From: Thalassobaculum fulvum | GTDB taxonomy: Bacteria; Pseudomonadota; Alphaproteobacteria; Thalassobaculales; Thalassobaculaceae | DNA: 64,000 bases | Assembly (NCBI RefSeq): GCF_014652915.1 | Contig: NZ_BMZS01000013.1 | Coordinates: forward strand, 122,839-186,838 | Direction of reading: 5' to 3' | Shown here: positions 33,652-44,878 of the stretch, piece after piece | Layout: each line of letters opens with the position of its first letter | Numbering within the stretch: position 1 is the first letter of the stretch | Translations under genes and position numbers: made by a program | Notes under the pieces: model-generated | The model's input: only the letters and a program-made list of their open reading frames with translations | Told to the model about the DNA's origin: nothing | Databases searched by the model: none

Positions 33652-34474
33652 GCGGGCCGCCGGTCGCCCCGTCCCGGGCCGCCCTTTCTCCGTGCGGCGG
33701 ATCCCGGGCTTCGCCGGGATCGCCGCGGTCAGCTTCGTGCTGCTGTACGCGCCGATCGTCACCCTGGTGGTCTACTCCTTCAACGCCGGCGACTCGATCG
33801 CATTGTGGGAGGGCCTGTCGCTGCGCTGGTTCGCGGCGGCCTGGGCCAACGAGCAGGTCCAGGAGGCGACCGTGCGCTCGCTGGTGGTGGCGGCCAGCGC
33901 CTCGGCGATCGCCACCGCGGTCTCGACCATGGCGGCGCTCGGCACCACCCGGACCGCCCCGTTCCCCGGCAGCATGGCGATCTACGCCCTGATCAACCAG
34001 CCGCTGATGGTGCCGGAGATCGTCACCGCGGTGGCGCTGCTGATCGTGTTCGCGATGATCAAGATCTCCACCGGCTACAGTGGCCTCGGCTACCTGATCG
34101 CCGCTCACGCGGCATTCTGCGTGCCGTTCGCCTACCTGCCGATCCGCGCCCGGCTGGAGGGCATGGACCTGTCCTACGAGGTCGCCGCCGCCGACCTGTA
34201 CGCGACCCCCTGGCAGACCTTCCGCCGGATCACCCTGCCGCTGCTGAGCCCGGGCATCGTCGCCGGCGCCATGCTGGCCTTCGTGATCTCGCTCGACGAC
34301 GTGGTGATCACCGAGTTCGTGAAGTCGGCCGGCCAGGACACCTTGCCGACCTACATGCTCGGGCAGCTGCGGCGGGCGGTGACGCCGGAGGTCAACGCAA
34401 TCTCGACGGCGCTGCTGGCGGTCACCGTGGTGCTGCTCTCGGCGTTCTTTGTGCTGAACCGGCAGCGGCGATAG
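33644..34474 (+). CDS. potC: Polyamine-type ABC transporter permease (PotC/PotI-like)
   Basis: A 276-residue permease with about six spans, starting at GTG inside the end of potB. The EAA loop is EVAAADLYATPWQTFRRITL. The phrases YSFNAGDSIALWEGLSLRWF and LSFVISLDDVVITEF-like text (here LAFVISLDDVVITEFVK) are typical of PotC/PotI. It pairs with the preceding permease to form the pore. The substrate-binding protein starts 51 bases downstream. Confidence 0.9.
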   Translation: MAERAAGRPVPGRPFSVRRIPGFAGIAAVSFVLLYAPIVTLVVYSFNAGDSIALWEGLSLRWFAAAWANEQVQEATVRSLVVAASASAIATAVSTMAALGTTRTAPFPGSMAIYALINQPLMVPEIVTAVALLIVFAMIKISTGYSGLGYLIAAHAAFCVPFAYLPIRARLEGMDLSYEVAAADLYATPWQTFRRITLPLLSPGIVAGAMLAFVISLDDVVITEFVKSAGQDTLPTYMLGQLRRAVTPEVNAISTALLAVTVVLLSAFFVLNRQRR

Positions 34475-34525
34475 AGTTGCAGCACAACAAGAAGCCCACC
34501 ATGACAAGAAGCCAGGAGGCTGAAT

Positions 34526-35560
34526 ATGAACAGGAGGCTGACGGGGGCGCTTTCCGCGCTTGCTCTTCTCGCTCTGACCGGCACGGCGGCCGCCGAGGGC
34601 GAACTGAACATCTACAACTGGGGCAACTACACCAACCCCGAGCTGATCAAGAAGTTCGAGGAGACCTACAAGGTCAAGGTCACCATCACCGACTATGACT
34701 CCAACTCGACCGCGCTGACCAAGGTGAAGGCCGGCGGCCACGGCTTCGACATCGTGGTGCCGTCCGCCAACTACGTGCCGATCTTCGTCCAGGAAGGGCT
34801 GCTGCTGGAGACCCGCCCGGACAAGATGGAGAACTTCAAGAACGTCGATCCGCAGTGGGTCGACGTGCCGTGGGATCCGGGCCGCCACTACACCGTGCCG
34901 TGGCAGTGGGGCACCACCGGCATCGCCCTGAACACCTCGATCTACAGCGGCGATCCGAACACCTCGGCGATCTTCATGGACCCGCCGCCCGAGCTGGTCG
35001 GCAAGGTCAACGTCGTGCCGGAGATGAACGACGTGATCGGCCTCGCCATCATGTATGTCGGCGGCGAGCCCTGCACCGAGGACAAGAACGTCCTGCGCCA
35101 GGTCCGCGACAAGCTGATGGCCGCCAAGCCGAAGTGGCAGTCGATGGACTACGGCATGACCGAGAAGATGTCGAACGGCGACGTCATGGCCTCGGTCAAC
35201 TGGAACGGCTCGACCTTCCGGGTCCGGCTGAAGAACCCGAAGGTGGTCTACGGCTATCCGAAGGAGGGCTACGTAGTCTGGATGGACTCGGTGGCGGTGC
35301 TCAAGGACGCCAAGAACGTCGAGAACGCCAAGCTGTTCCAGAACTTCATCATGGACCCGGAGAACGCCGCGCTGATCTCGGCCTTCGCCCGCTACGCCAA
35401 CGGCGTCAAGGGCTCCGAGCAGTACATGCCGGAGGACATGAAGACTGCGCCGGAGATCGTGGTGCCGGAGAAGTACAAGGCGGCCGGCAAGTTCCTGCCG
35501 ACCTGCTCGAAGGCCGCTCGCGACCTGTACACCGCGATCTGGACCGAGCTGCGCAAGTAA
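34526..35560 (+). CDS. potD: Polyamine-type periplasmic substrate-binding protein (PotD/PotF-like)
   Basis: A 344-residue protein with a signal peptide (residues 1-23, ending AAAE). The mature start GELNIYNWGNYTNPELIKKF is the usual opening of PotD/PotF, and VPWQWGTTGIALNTSIY lies in the binding cleft. It delivers spermidine or putrescine to the permeases. AGGAGG lies eight bases before the ATG, a stronger site than in the upstream genes and fitting for an abundant binding protein. An imperfect hairpin after the stop may end the operon. Confidence 0.92.
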   Translation: MNRRLTGALSALALLALTGTAAAEGELNIYNWGNYTNPELIKKFEETYKVKVTITDYDSNSTALTKVKAGGHGFDIVVPSANYVPIFVQEGLLLETRPDKMENFKNVDPQWVDVPWDPGRHYTVPWQWGTTGIALNTSIYSGDPNTSAIFMDPPPELVGKVNVVPEMNDVIGLAIMYVGGEPCTEDKNVLRQVRDKLMAAKPKWQSMDYGMTEKMSNGDVMASVNWNGSTFRVRLKNPKVVYGYPKEGYVVWMDSVAVLKDAKNVENAKLFQNFIMDPENAALISAFARYANGVKGSEQYMPEDMKTAPEIVVPEKYKAAGKFLPTCSKAARDLYTAIWTELRK

Positions 35561-35562
35561 GC

Positions 35563-35607
35563 CGACCACGGCTGCCGGTCCTCGCCGATGGCGGGGGCCG
35601 GTGGTCG
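35563..35607 (+). terminator. Imperfect long hairpin after potD
   Basis: CGACCAC at 35563 pairs with GTGGTCG at 35601-35607, with an inner GC-rich stem (CTCGCC with GGCGGG) and a GAT loop. There is no T run, so a Rho-independent role is uncertain, but the position just after the operon fits. Confidence 0.4.
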
Positions 35608-35627
35608 ATCGGTTGTGCTTGGATGAA

Positions 35628-35702
<75 letters not shown>

Positions 35703-35846
35703 GCCGGGTCGCCGGGCGGGGCGCCCGTCGGGGGCGCCCGTCTGCGAGGCGCGCATACATGCCAGACCGACCCGGTCGACGCAAGGCGGTTTTCGACACT
35801 TCCGCAACTCGGCATGATGCGGTCGGTCGAACCGCGGGAGATCAGG

Positions 35847-36062
35847 GTGGCGGAAGCAGCGGACAATCCCGGAAAGTCGGGCGGCGGAAAGTCGGGTGGC
35901 AAGCCGGCAGCGCGGCGGCCCGAGTCGCGCACCGCCGAGGCCGGGGAGCCGACCGCGGCCGAACGGCGGGCCCAGGCGCTGCGCGACAACCTGCACCGGC
36001 GCAAGGCCCAGGCGCGGGCCCGCAAGGCCGGGCCCGACGGCGAGTCGCAGTCCTCACGCTGA
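35847..36062 (+). CDS. Small basic protein, conserved upstream of murA
   Basis: A 71-residue protein starting GTG with GGGAG a few bases before. It is Gly/Lys/Ala/Arg-rich and the C-terminal half, ALRDNLHRRKAQARARK, is a highly charged helix. Small basic proteins of this type are often found just before murA in alphaproteobacteria; function is unknown. ATG 35814 or 35817 would add 10-11 residues. It is probably soluble and could bind RNA or DNA, which is only a guess from charge. Confidence 0.65.
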   Translation: MAEAADNPGKSGGGKSGGKPAARRPESRTAEAGEPTAAERRAQALRDNLHRRKAQARARKAGPDGESQSSR

Positions 36063-36114
36063 GCGCGTTCTGCCACGGTTCCGCCGGATTGGGCGGCCAG
36101 GCTGGCGTTCCCGG

Positions 36115-36143
36115 TTGAGGGGCCGGGGTGGCTCCGCTACAAC
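36115..36143 (+). promoter_or_regulatory. Probable sigma-70 promoter of murA
   Basis: TTGAGG (36115-36120) and TACAAC (36138-36143) are separated by 17 bases, 27 bases before the murA ATG. Good spacing in GC-rich DNA supports it; no start site has been shown. Confidence 0.5.
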
Positions 36144-36170
36144 CCGATAAACGCAACGAGACACGACCGC

Positions 36171-37487
<1,317 letters not shown>

Positions 37488-37489
37488 GC

Positions 37490-37957
37490 ATGGCCCGGCC
37501 GCCGAGCCTGCAGGGTCGCGAGCGTCCGTTCCGGGTGCGCGCGCAGGACGCCGAGGACCTGGCGGTGGTGTCCGCCTACCTGCAGGACGCGGTGCTGCCG
37601 GTCGCGGAGATCGCCTACTCGCCGGCGGAGGAGCGATTCGTCCTGGTGGCGGCCCGGTTTCGCTGGGAGAAGGCGGTGCGCGGCAAGGTCGCGGCCGAGG
37701 GCGGCGAGCCCGACGAGCGTGTGCACTGCGGCGTGCGGTTCGAGGCCGTGACGGCGGTGCGGGCGCGCGGCGTCGATCCCAAGAAGGACCGCGGCCGCAT
37801 GCTGAACCTGCTGCAGATCGCCTGGGCCGACGGCCACGTGGACCTGATCTGCGCCGACGAGGTGACGATCCGACTTGACGTGCGCCGCCTCGCCTGTCAC
37901 GTCGAGGACCTTGGCGAGCCCTGGCCGACCGTGTTCCGCCCGACCCACGAGGATTGA
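37490..37957 (+). CDS. DUF2948 family protein
   Basis: A 155-residue soluble protein with the DUF2948 pattern: [20 protein letters not shown], then RFRWEKA and [18 protein letters not shown]. The family is confined largely to alphaproteobacteria and is nearly always placed between murA and hisG. Function is unknown. It starts two bases after murA. Confidence 0.88.
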   Translation: MARPPSLQGRERPFRVRAQDAEDLAVVSAYLQDAVLPVAEIAYSPAEERFVLVAARFRWEKAVRGKVAAEGGEPDERVHCGVRFEAVTAVRARGVDPKKDRGRMLNLLQIAWADGHVDLICADEVTIRLDVRRLACHVEDLGEPWPTVFRPTHED

Positions 37958-38039
37958 GCGGGATTCGGGACGTCGGCGTCGGGCTGTCTCCTGCGCCCGG
38001 CGACGGGCTCCGACGACCGGGCGACCGACGAGGCGATCC

Positions 38040-38702
38040 GTGACCGCGAACGAAAAGCTCGTGCTGGCCCTGCCCAAGGGCCGCATCCTGAAAGCCATCA
38101 CCCCGTTGCTGGACCGCGCCGGCATCGAGCCGGAAGACGCGTTCTTCGACGAGGATTCGCGCCAGCTGCAGTTCGCCACCCGCGACCCGCAGCTCGACAT
38201 CATCCGGGTGCGCAGCTTCGACACCGCGACGTTCCTGGCGTTCGGTGCCGCCCATCTGGCGGTCTCCGGCTCCGACGTGCTGATGGAGTTCGACCATCCG
38301 GAGATCTACGCGCCGGTGAACCTGCATGTCGGCCACTGCCACCTGGCGGTCGCCGCCCCGACCGACGTGGCCCGGGCCGAGGATCCGCAGCGCTGGTCGC
38401 ACCTCAGGGTCGCGACCAAGTACCCGAACGTCACCCGCCGCTATTTCGCGGCGCGCGGCGTGCAGGCCGAGTGCATCAAGCTGAACGGCGCGCTCGAGCT
38501 GGCGCCGAACCTGGGGCTGTGCCGGCGCATCGTCGACCTGGTGCAGACCGGCTCGACCCTGAAGGCGAATGGTCTGGTCGAGATCGACAAGATCGCCGAC
38601 GTCAGCGCCCGGCTGGCGGTCAACCGCACCGCGCTCAAGACCCGGCCGCAGCCGGTGAACGACCTGATCGAGCGTTTCCGGGAGGCCGCGCGTGCCGCTT
38701 AG
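38040..38702 (+). CDS. hisG: ATP phosphoribosyltransferase, short form
   Basis: A 220-residue enzyme that starts histidine synthesis by joining ATP and PRPP. The PRPP-site motif [13 protein letters not shown] and the N-terminal [19 protein letters not shown] are clear. It ends without the regulatory ACT-like domain, so it is the short HisG that needs HisZ; no hisZ is in this window. It starts at GTG and overlaps hisD by 11 bases. Confidence 0.93.
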   Translation: MTANEKLVLALPKGRILKAITPLLDRAGIEPEDAFFDEDSRQLQFATRDPQLDIIRVRSFDTATFLAFGAAHLAVSGSDVLMEFDHPEIYAPVNLHVGHCHLAVAAPTDVARAEDPQRWSHLRVATKYPNVTRRYFAARGVQAECIKLNGALELAPNLGLCRRIVDLVQTGSTLKANGLVEIDKIADVSARLAVNRTALKTRPQPVNDLIERFREAARAA

Positions 38703-39987
38703 GCTCGATATCCGGGACCCGGACTTCGTTGCCCGGTTCGAGGAACTGGTCCACTCGAAGCGCGAGACCGAGGCTGATGTCGGCGACGTCGCCAAGGCGA
38801 TCCTCGACGACGTCGCGGCCCGCGGCGACGCGGCGCTGATCGACTACACCCGGCGCTTCGACCGGTTCGATCCGGCCGAGACCGGGTTGGCGATCACTGA
38901 CGCCGAGATCGACGCGGCGGTCGCCCGCGTCGCGCCCGAGACCCGCAAGGCCCTGGAACTGGCTGCCGAGCGCATCGGGGCGTTCCACGCCCGCCAGATG
39001 CCCGAGGGCTTCGAGGTAGTGGACGGCGAGGGCGTCCGACTGGGGTTGCGCTGGACCGCGATCGACGCGGTCGGCCTGTACGTGCCCGGCGGTACCGCTG
39101 CCTATCCGTCGTCGGTGCTGATGAACGCCATCCCGGCGCGGGTCGCCGGGGTACAGCGCCGGGTGATGGTGGTGCCGACGCCGGACGGCGTGCTGAACGA
39201 CCTGGTGCTGACGGCGGCCCGGGTGGCCGGGCTGACCGAGCTGTGGCGGGTCGGCGGGGCGCAGGCGGTCGGTGCGCTGGCCTACGGCACCGAGAGCATC
39301 CGTCCGGTCGACAAGATCGTCGGCCCCGGCAATGCCTATGTCGCCGCCGCCAAGCGCCAGGTGTTCGGCCGGGTCGGCATCGACTCGATCGCCGGCCCGT
39401 CGGAGATCCTGGTGGTGGCCGATGCCGACAACGACCCGGCGTGGATCGCCATCGACCTACTGAGCCAGGCCGAGCACGACGCGGCGGCGCAGGCCATTCT
39501 GGTCACCGACGACGCCGCCTTCGCGGACCGGGTTGTGGCTGCCGTCGACGACCATCTGGTGACCCTGCCACGGACCTCGATCGCGGCCGAGAGCTGGCAC
39601 CGCCAGGGGGCGGTGATCCTGGTACGATCGCTGGACGAGGCGCCGGCGCTGGTCGATCGGCTGGCGCCCGAGCACCTGGAGCTGGCGGTCGCCGAGCCCG
39701 ATGCGATGGCCGCCAGGATCCGGCATGCCGGGGCGATCTTCCTCGGCCGGTTCGCGCCGGAGGCGGTGGGGGACTATGTCGCCGGGCCGAACCACGTGCT
39801 GCCGACGGCCCGGACCGCCCGGTTCTCCTCGGGTCTCGGGGTCCTGGACTTCCTGAAGCGGACCACCACGGTCGCCTGCGACGCCGCAAGCCTTGCGGCG
39901 ATCGGCCCGGCCGCGATTACATTGGCGGAGGCGGAAGGTCTCGACGCGCATGCGCGATCGATCGCCGTCCGTCTGAACCGACGCTGA
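38692..39987 (+). CDS. hisD: Histidinol dehydrogenase
   Basis: A 431-residue zinc enzyme that oxidises histidinol to histidine in two NAD-dependent steps. Zinc ligands are in [12 protein letters not shown] (Gln and His), and further conserved text is [28 protein letters not shown] and the C-terminal AGPNHVLPT. It starts at GTG inside the end of hisG. The 22-base gap to the UPF0262 gene suggests continued transcription. Confidence 0.95.
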   Translation: MPLRLDIRDPDFVARFEELVHSKRETEADVGDVAKAILDDVAARGDAALIDYTRRFDRFDPAETGLAITDAEIDAAVARVAPETRKALELAAERIGAFHARQMPEGFEVVDGEGVRLGLRWTAIDAVGLYVPGGTAAYPSSVLMNAIPARVAGVQRRVMVVPTPDGVLNDLVLTAARVAGLTELWRVGGAQAVGALAYGTESIRPVDKIVGPGNAYVAAAKRQVFGRVGIDSIAGPSEILVVADADNDPAWIAIDLLSQAEHDAAAQAILVTDDAAFADRVVAAVDDHLVTLPRTSIAAESWHRQGAVILVRSLDEAPALVDRLAPEHLELAVAEPDAMAARIRHAGAIFLGRFAPEAVGDYVAGPNHVLPTARTARFSSGLGVLDFLKRTTTVACDAASLAAIGPAAITLAEAEGLDAHARSIAVRLNRR

Positions 39988-40009
39988 TCCATCGGGCGAG
40001 GGAGGGCGC

Positions 40010-40543
40010 ATGCCGGATCGTGATCCGGACCAGGCGCCGGGGGCCGGGGCGAATGACGGTACGGACCTGAGCGCCGAGGACGCGCGGATCGTCCACATCA
40101 CCCTGGACGAGCGCACGGTCATCCGCCGCAGCCCGGAGGTCGAGCAGGAACGGGCGATCGCGGTCTACGACCTGCTCGAGGAGAACCGCTTCCGGCCGCT
40201 GGAAGCGGGCGCCGGACCGTATCATCTGCATCTGCGGATCGAGGAGAACCGGCTGATCCTCGACGTGCGCGACACCGGCGAAGGGCCGCGGGCCATCGTC
40301 GCCCTGCCGCTGACCCCGTTCCGCCGGGTGGTGCGCGACTACTTCCAGATCTGCGAGAGCTACTACGACGCCATCAAGCGGCTGTCGCCGTCGCAGATCG
40401 AGGCGATCGACATGGGCCGCCGCGGCCTGCACAACGAAGGCTCGTCGCTGCTCCAGGAGCGTCTCGGCGACCGGATCGCGATGGACTTCCAAACCGCCCG
40501 GCGGCTGTTCACGCTCCTTTGCGTTCTGCACATCCGGGGCTGA
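40010..40543 (+). CDS. UPF0262 family protein
   Basis: A 177-residue soluble protein. The core, with [18 protein letters not shown], then [20 protein letters not shown], then [11 protein letters not shown], is the signature of UPF0262, a family found after hisD in alphaproteobacteria. Function is unknown. The first 30 residues are variable and polar. It is five bases before the phosphatase gene. Confidence 0.88.
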   Translation: MPDRDPDQAPGAGANDGTDLSAEDARIVHITLDERTVIRRSPEVEQERAIAVYDLLEENRFRPLEAGAGPYHLHLRIEENRLILDVRDTGEGPRAIVALPLTPFRRVVRDYFQICESYYDAIKRLSPSQIEAIDMGRRGLHNEGSSLLQERLGDRIAMDFQTARRLFTLLCVLHIRG

Positions 40544-40548
40544 CCGAC

Positions 40549-41004
40549 GTGACGGTCGATCCGCTCGCCCCGATCGCCCAGCCCAGCGCGGTCCTGTTCG
40601 CCTGCAGCATGAACGCGGTGCGCTCGCCGATGGCCGAGGCTCTGCTCAAGCGCCGTCTCGGGACCAGGGTCTACGTCGATTCCTGCGGCGTGCGGCGCGG
40701 CGAGCTCGATCCGTTCGTGATCGAGGTGATGGCCGAGCGCGGCATCGACATGGGGCGACACCGACCCAAGAGCTTCGACGACCTGGAGGACGGGTTCTTC
40801 GACCTGATCGTGTCGCTGTCTCCGGAAGCCCAGCACCGGGCGATCGAGCTGACCCGGACCATGGCATGCGACATCGAGTACTGGCCGACCCTCGACGTCA
40901 CCGTGATCGAGGGCAATCGGGCGACCCGTCTGGACGCGTACCGGGCGGTCCGGGACGAGCTGGAACGAAGGATCGAGGCGCGGTTCCCCGAAGCAACGGA
41001 ATAG
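40549..41004 (+). CDS. Low-molecular-weight phosphotyrosine-phosphatase family protein
   Basis: A 151-residue protein with the LMW phosphatase / arsenate reductase fold. The catalytic loop is [17 protein letters not shown] (Cys-x5-Arg) and the general-acid Asp area is YWPTLDVT. It could be a protein phosphatase or an arsenate reductase-like enzyme; the fixed position between UPF0262 and infA is seen in many alphaproteobacteria. GTG 40549 is used; no strong alternative is seen. Confidence 0.85.
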   Translation: MTVDPLAPIAQPSAVLFACSMNAVRSPMAEALLKRRLGTRVYVDSCGVRRGELDPFVIEVMAERGIDMGRHRPKSFDDLEDGFFDLIVSLSPEAQHRAIELTRTMACDIEYWPTLDVTVIEGNRATRLDAYRAVRDELERRIEARFPEATE

Positions 41005-41041
41005 TAGACCGCATGTCACCGCAGCCGTTCGGTCAAATCGC

Positions 41042-41071
41042 TTGACGCCGGTCGGCGCCACCAGCACTTAT
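41042..41071 (+). promoter_or_regulatory. Probable promoter of infA
   Basis: TTGACG (41042-41047) and ACTTAT (41066-41071) are 18 bases apart, in the 97-base gap before infA, followed by the strong ribosome site CAGGAGG. It would give infA its own promoter within the housekeeping run. Confidence 0.5.
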
Positions 41072-41101
41072 TCGCCTTCCGCAACCCGGGCAGGAGGGCC
41101 C

Positions 41102-41320
41102 ATGCCGAAGGACGACGTCATCGAGTTCTCGGGCACCGTTTCCGAACTTTTGCCGAACGCGATGTTTCGAGTGAAACTCGACAACGAGCACGAAGTACTG
41201 GCGCATACCAGCGGCAAGATGCGCAAGAACCGCATCCGTGTGCTGGCGGGCGACAGGGTCAATGTCGAGATGACTCCCTACGACCTCAGCAAAGGCCGCA
41301 TCACATTCCGCTTCAAGTGA
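41102..41320 (+). CDS. infA: Translation initiation factor IF-1
   Basis: A 72-residue single OB-fold protein: [20 protein letters not shown] start, [20 protein letters not shown] and [10 protein letters not shown]. It binds the ribosomal A site during initiation. GGAGG lies six bases before the ATG. Its stop overlaps the GTG of maf. Confidence 0.96.
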   Translation: MPKDDVIEFSGTVSELLPNAMFRVKLDNEHEVLAHTSGKMRKNRIRVLAGDRVNVEMTPYDLSKGRITFRFK

Positions 41321-41970
41321 CTTCACAGATCGCGTCCGGTCCCGAGCGAGTACCGCCGTTGCGGGCGGGCGGACGGGCCGAGTTCGTGCTGGCTTCCGCG
41401 TCGCCGCGGCGCGCCGACCTCGTGCGCCAGATCGGGCTGACGCCGGACCATACAGATCCCGCCGACATCGACGAGACGCCGCGCCGCGGCGAACGGCCGC
41501 GCGCCTATGCCTTGCGCATGGCGGGGGAGAAGGCCCGTGCGGTCGCCGGACGCCGCCCGGGATGCTGGATCCTGGCGGCCGACACGGTGGTGGCCTGCGG
41601 TCACCGCATCCTGCCGAAGGCCGAAACCGCGGACGACGCGCGCCGCTGCCTGGCGTTGCTGTCCGGGCGGCGTCACCGGGTGATCGGCGGGCTCGCCCTG
41701 GTCGCACCGGACGGCACGCTCCGGGCCCGCGCGGTCGAGACCGCCGTCGCCTTCAAGCGGCTGGAGGACCGGGAGATCGACACCTACCTCGCTTCGGGCG
41801 AGTGGCACGGCAAGGCCGGCGGCTATGCGATCCAAGGCCTCGCCGCCGCCTATGTGACCTTCGTCAACGGGTCCTACTCGAATGTCGTGGGACTGCCGCT
41901 GGCCGAAACCTATGCGCTGCTGACCGGCGCCGGCTTCCGGCATCGCGACCCGGATCATGACCCGGGTTGA
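41317..41970 (+). CDS. maf: Maf family nucleotide pyrophosphatase
   Basis: A 217-residue Maf/Ham1-like enzyme that hydrolyses dTTP/UTP or modified nucleotides. The signature is [19 protein letters not shown] near the start and the Asp site is in [10 protein letters not shown]. The first 20 residues are an extension before the family start. It overlaps infA by four bases (GTGA) and the RNase gene by 14. Confidence 0.92.
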   Translation: MTSQIASGPERVPPLRAGGRAEFVLASASPRRADLVRQIGLTPDHTDPADIDETPRRGERPRAYALRMAGEKARAVAGRRPGCWILAADTVVACGHRILPKAETADDARRCLALLSGRRHRVIGGLALVAPDGTLRARAVETAVAFKRLEDREIDTYLASGEWHGKAGGYAIQGLAAAYVTFVNGSYSNVVGLPLAETYALLTGAGFRHRDPDHDPG

Positions 41971-43231
41971 CCGGATCGTCGTCGACCGGGCGCCCTGGGT
42001 GACCCGGGTCGCGTTCCTGGCCTCGGGCGAGGTCGTCGAGCTCTGGGTCGAAGGCGCCGACCGGCCGTCGCCGATCGGTGCGGTCGCGCTGGCCCGGGTC
42101 ACCGCCGTGCATCGCGAACTCGGCGCTGCGACCATCGCGATTCCGGGCGGCGAGGCCAGCCTCTCGGACCGCTCGGTCGTGGAGGGCGAGCGGCTGATCG
42201 TTCAGATCGTGGCCGACGGCGTCGCCGCCAAGCGGCCGGTGGCCCGCGCCGGGATCGAGCTGTCCGACGGGCCCGTGGTCCTGACGCCCGGCATGCCGGG
42301 CGTGGGGTTGTCGTCCTCGATCCGCGGCAAGGCAAAGCGGGCCGGTCTGAAGGCGGCGCTGGCGGTCGAGGTGCCGGCCGAGTGCGGCGTGCTGGTCCGT
42401 GCCGGCGGTGCCGACCGGCCGGCCGAGGATCTGGTGGCGGCGGCCCGGCGCCTGCTGCAGCGCTGGCGGGCGATCCAGGAAGCGGCCCGGACCGGCGAGC
42501 CGCCACGCTGGCTCGAGCCGCCGGCATCGGCGATCGAGGCGGCCCGGGGCCATGCGCCGGGGGTGGAGCCGGAGGTCGACGACGGCGGCCGGCTGTTCGA
42601 GGACTGCGGTGCGGCCGATGCGCTGGAAGGTGCGCTCGCGCGGCGGGTCGGCCTGCCCGACGGCGGCGAACTGGTGATCGAGTCGGTCGAGGCGGCGACC
42701 CTGATCGACGTCAACCTGCCGGCCGGCGGTCGCGACGGTTTCCGGCGCGCCAACGAGGCGGCGGCGCTGGCCGCGGTGCGGCAGGTCCGGCTGCGCGGCC
42801 TGCGTGGCACGGTGCTGCTGGACCTGCCGCGCATGACCGACCGGGCGGCGCGAAGCCGGGTCGTGCAACTGGTGACCGAGATGACGGCCGACGATCCGTC
42901 GCCGGTCCAGGTATTGGGCTGGACGCCCGGCGGCATGCTCGAGCTGGTCCGCAAGGGCGTGAGGCGACCGCTCGCCGACGACCTGCTGGAGGTGCCGGCG
43001 GAACCACCCGTCTCGCCGCGCGCCGCCGCCTGGAGTGCCCTGGCGGGGGTACGGCGCGAACTCGGCCGGATCGCCCGGCCGCGCCTGTCGGTTGCGCCGG
43101 CCGTCGCCCGGTGGCTGGACGGTCCGGGTCGGCCTATCCTGGAGGCCGAGCGCGCCCGGCTGGGGTATCTGGAGGTCGTGTCCGACCCGGCGTTGGGCCG
43201 CGACGCGTACCGCGTGGAGAGCGAGGACTGA
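41957..43231 (+). CDS. Short RNase E/G family protein
   Basis: A 424-residue protein with the catalytic core of RNase [21 protein letters not shown] and TVLLDLPRM hold the two metal-binding Asp residues (as D303 and D346 of E. coli RNase E). The CPxC zinc-link that joins the dimers of the long enzymes is absent, and there is no C-terminal scaffold. This small form is typical of the maf - yacG interval in alphaproteobacteria. It may process rRNA or degrade RNA; the exact role is not known. The start overlaps maf. Confidence 0.85.
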   Translation: MTRVDRIVVDRAPWVTRVAFLASGEVVELWVEGADRPSPIGAVALARVTAVHRELGAATIAIPGGEASLSDRSVVEGERLIVQIVADGVAAKRPVARAGIELSDGPVVLTPGMPGVGLSSSIRGKAKRAGLKAALAVEVPAECGVLVRAGGADRPAEDLVAAARRLLQRWRAIQEAARTGEPPRWLEPPASAIEAARGHAPGVEPEVDDGGRLFEDCGAADALEGALARRVGLPDGGELVIESVEAATLIDVNLPAGGRDGFRRANEAAALAAVRQVRLRGLRGTVLLDLPRMTDRAARSRVVQLVTEMTADDPSPVQVLGWTPGGMLELVRKGVRRPLADDLLEVPAEPPVSPRAAAWSALAGVRRELGRIARPRLSVAPAVARWLDGPGRPILEAERARLGYLEVVSDPALGRDAYRVESED

Positions 43232-43452
43232 TGGCGGAAGTGCATTCGATCGCCCGGGCCCGGCGCAGCCGGTGCCCGATCTGTCAGAAGCCGAGCGTCG
43301 CTGACCACCGGCCGTTCTGCTCGGCGCGCTGCAAGACCATCGACCTCGGGCGCTGGCTCGGCGGCGAGTACCGGGTGCCGACCGAGGAGGAGCCGGAGGA
43401 GGGCGACCTCGAGGCCGTGCTGCGGCAGCGCCAGGCCGACGAGGAGCGTTAG
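43231..43452 (+). CDS. yacG: DNA gyrase inhibitor YacG (zinc-binding)
   Basis: A 73-residue protein with the zinc site [20 protein letters not shown] followed by [16 protein letters not shown]. YacG binds GyrB and blocks DNA binding. It overlaps the RNase gene stop by one base. An acidic tail follows. It is the last gene of the conserved run; the accessory island begins 154 bases downstream. Confidence 0.92.
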   Translation: MAEVHSIARARRSRCPICQKPSVADHRPFCSARCKTIDLGRWLGGEYRVPTEEEPEEGDLEAVLRQRQADEER

Positions 43453-43606
43453 CGGGTCACTGCCGCGGTCGCGGCGATGGCCCGAGGTCTTCAGCCACGT
43501 CGCGGCCGCCGGATGAATGCGGGATCCGACGAACCTGCTCGACCAGGAACGCCAGACGAGGTGACCTGTCGGCGATTTCGCGGGTCTCTTCGCCCAGCGC
43601 GCAATC

Positions 43607-44791
43607 TCAACTGCGCAAGCAGAGCAGGTTCTTGGGATCGTCGTCGATCTGCCAGGAGAACCCGGCGGCTTCGATCTTCCGCAATGCCTCGCTGTTTGCC
43701 GGATTGCCGGTGTGGATTTCCAGCCGGATCGAGCGCAACCGTCGATCGGTCAGGGCTTCCGGCATGCCGGCGATGATCCTGTGCTCGGTCCCGTCGACGT
43801 CTATCTTGATATGCGTCGGGAACTCTATCTTTCCCTCGGCGACGAGGTCGTCGAGCCTGTAACCCTGCACTGTTTCGACGCCGTTCGACTCCGAAGCGGC
43901 ATTCTCGCGGCCATCGTCGAACGCCTGGGACGCTGCGCCGGCGTGGTCGGAACTGAACGACAACGGCCCTTCTCCGGTCCGGTCGGAGATCGCGAGGGCA
44001 AGCGGCGTCACGCGATCCCGGACGGCGTTGAGCGAGATGTTTCTCAACAGTTCCGAATAGTTGGCCGAGAAGGGCTCCACCGCGTAGGTGCGGCAGCTTT
44101 TCGTGACGGCGGCGGCAATCGAGAAGCAACCGATATTCGCACCGATATCGAGGAAGACATCTCCGTCGCGGAACTGCGAGATCAGGCGCAACAGCCCCGG
44201 CTCGTTGAGGAAAAAGTACCGCAAGCGAAAATCGACGAGGCTGTTGGAGACGTGGTAGCGAAGCGTGCGATCGCCGATCCGGATCTTTGCAATGCCCGCC
44301 TTGACGACAGCCGACGTGACTGGCTGCCCGAAATGCTCGCCAGCGGATAGTCGGCCGAAATGCTCCGAGAGTCGCAAGAAGACATGCCGGACTGGCTGAT
44401 CTTTATCCAACAACATGCACATGATCTTGAAGACGACGGATCGCAAGAACGACTCGCTGCCTCCCCTCGGTGAACCGGGGCCGTGCAACGGGGTGAGCTT
44501 TTCCCAAATCCTGCGATAGATGGCGACAATGTCGGGGTTGTATTCCGTTGATTGATCAAGAAATCGGTCGATCGCGGCGTCGATGTTCGCTCCGTCGATG
44601 ATCTCTGCCGCCCGTTGATGCAAATACAGACTCGCAGAATAAATCGACAGGGCCACATCAAGAATATAGAGAGCCTCCAGGTATCGGTCTTCCGCAACAC
44701 ACCAATCGACTGCGGCGATACAGTCCGCTTTCGACGCCGTCCGTGACTGCAGCCCGCCATAAAAGCCGCTCAGCTGTTCAGAGAAAAGCAT
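43607..44791 (-). CDS. FkbM family methyltransferase with helical N-terminal region
   Basis: A 394-residue protein. About 1-180 is helical (TPR-like pairs, ALYILDVALSIYSASLYLHQ), and 195-390 is an FkbM-type SAM methyltransferase: GDVFLDIGANIGCFSIAAAV (SAM motif), TYAVEPFSANYSELLRNI and THIKIDVDGTEHRIIAGMPE. FkbM enzymes methylate sugar hydroxyls. The 5' half is clearly poorer in GC than its neighbours (many AT-ending codons), which suggests recent gain. Its C-terminus is related to that of the gene at 48133. It is 87 bases before the next methyltransferase gene on the same strand. Confidence 0.82.
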   Translation of the reverse strand: MLFSEQLSGFYGGLQSRTASKADCIAAVDWCVAEDRYLEALYILDVALSIYSASLYLHQRAAEIIDGANIDAAIDRFLDQSTEYNPDIVAIYRRIWEKLTPLHGPGSPRGGSESFLRSVVFKIMCMLLDKDQPVRHVFLRLSEHFGRLSAGEHFGQPVTSAVVKAGIAKIRIGDRTLRYHVSNSLVDFRLRYFFLNEPGLLRLISQFRDGDVFLDIGANIGCFSIAAAVTKSCRTYAVEPFSANYSELLRNISLNAVRDRVTPLALAISDRTGEGPLSFSSDHAGAASQAFDDGRENAASESNGVETVQGYRLDDLVAEGKIEFPTHIKIDVDGTEHRIIAGMPEALTDRRLRSIRLEIHTGNPANSEALRKIEAAGFSWQIDDDPKNLLCLRS

Positions 44792-44878
44792 CGGTACCCC
44801 GTGATCTCCGCCGTCGGTCCCGCGCGGGCGGGTGCTTTGGATTCTCGACCGGGCGCGCCCGGTGGTACCGAAGCGGCC

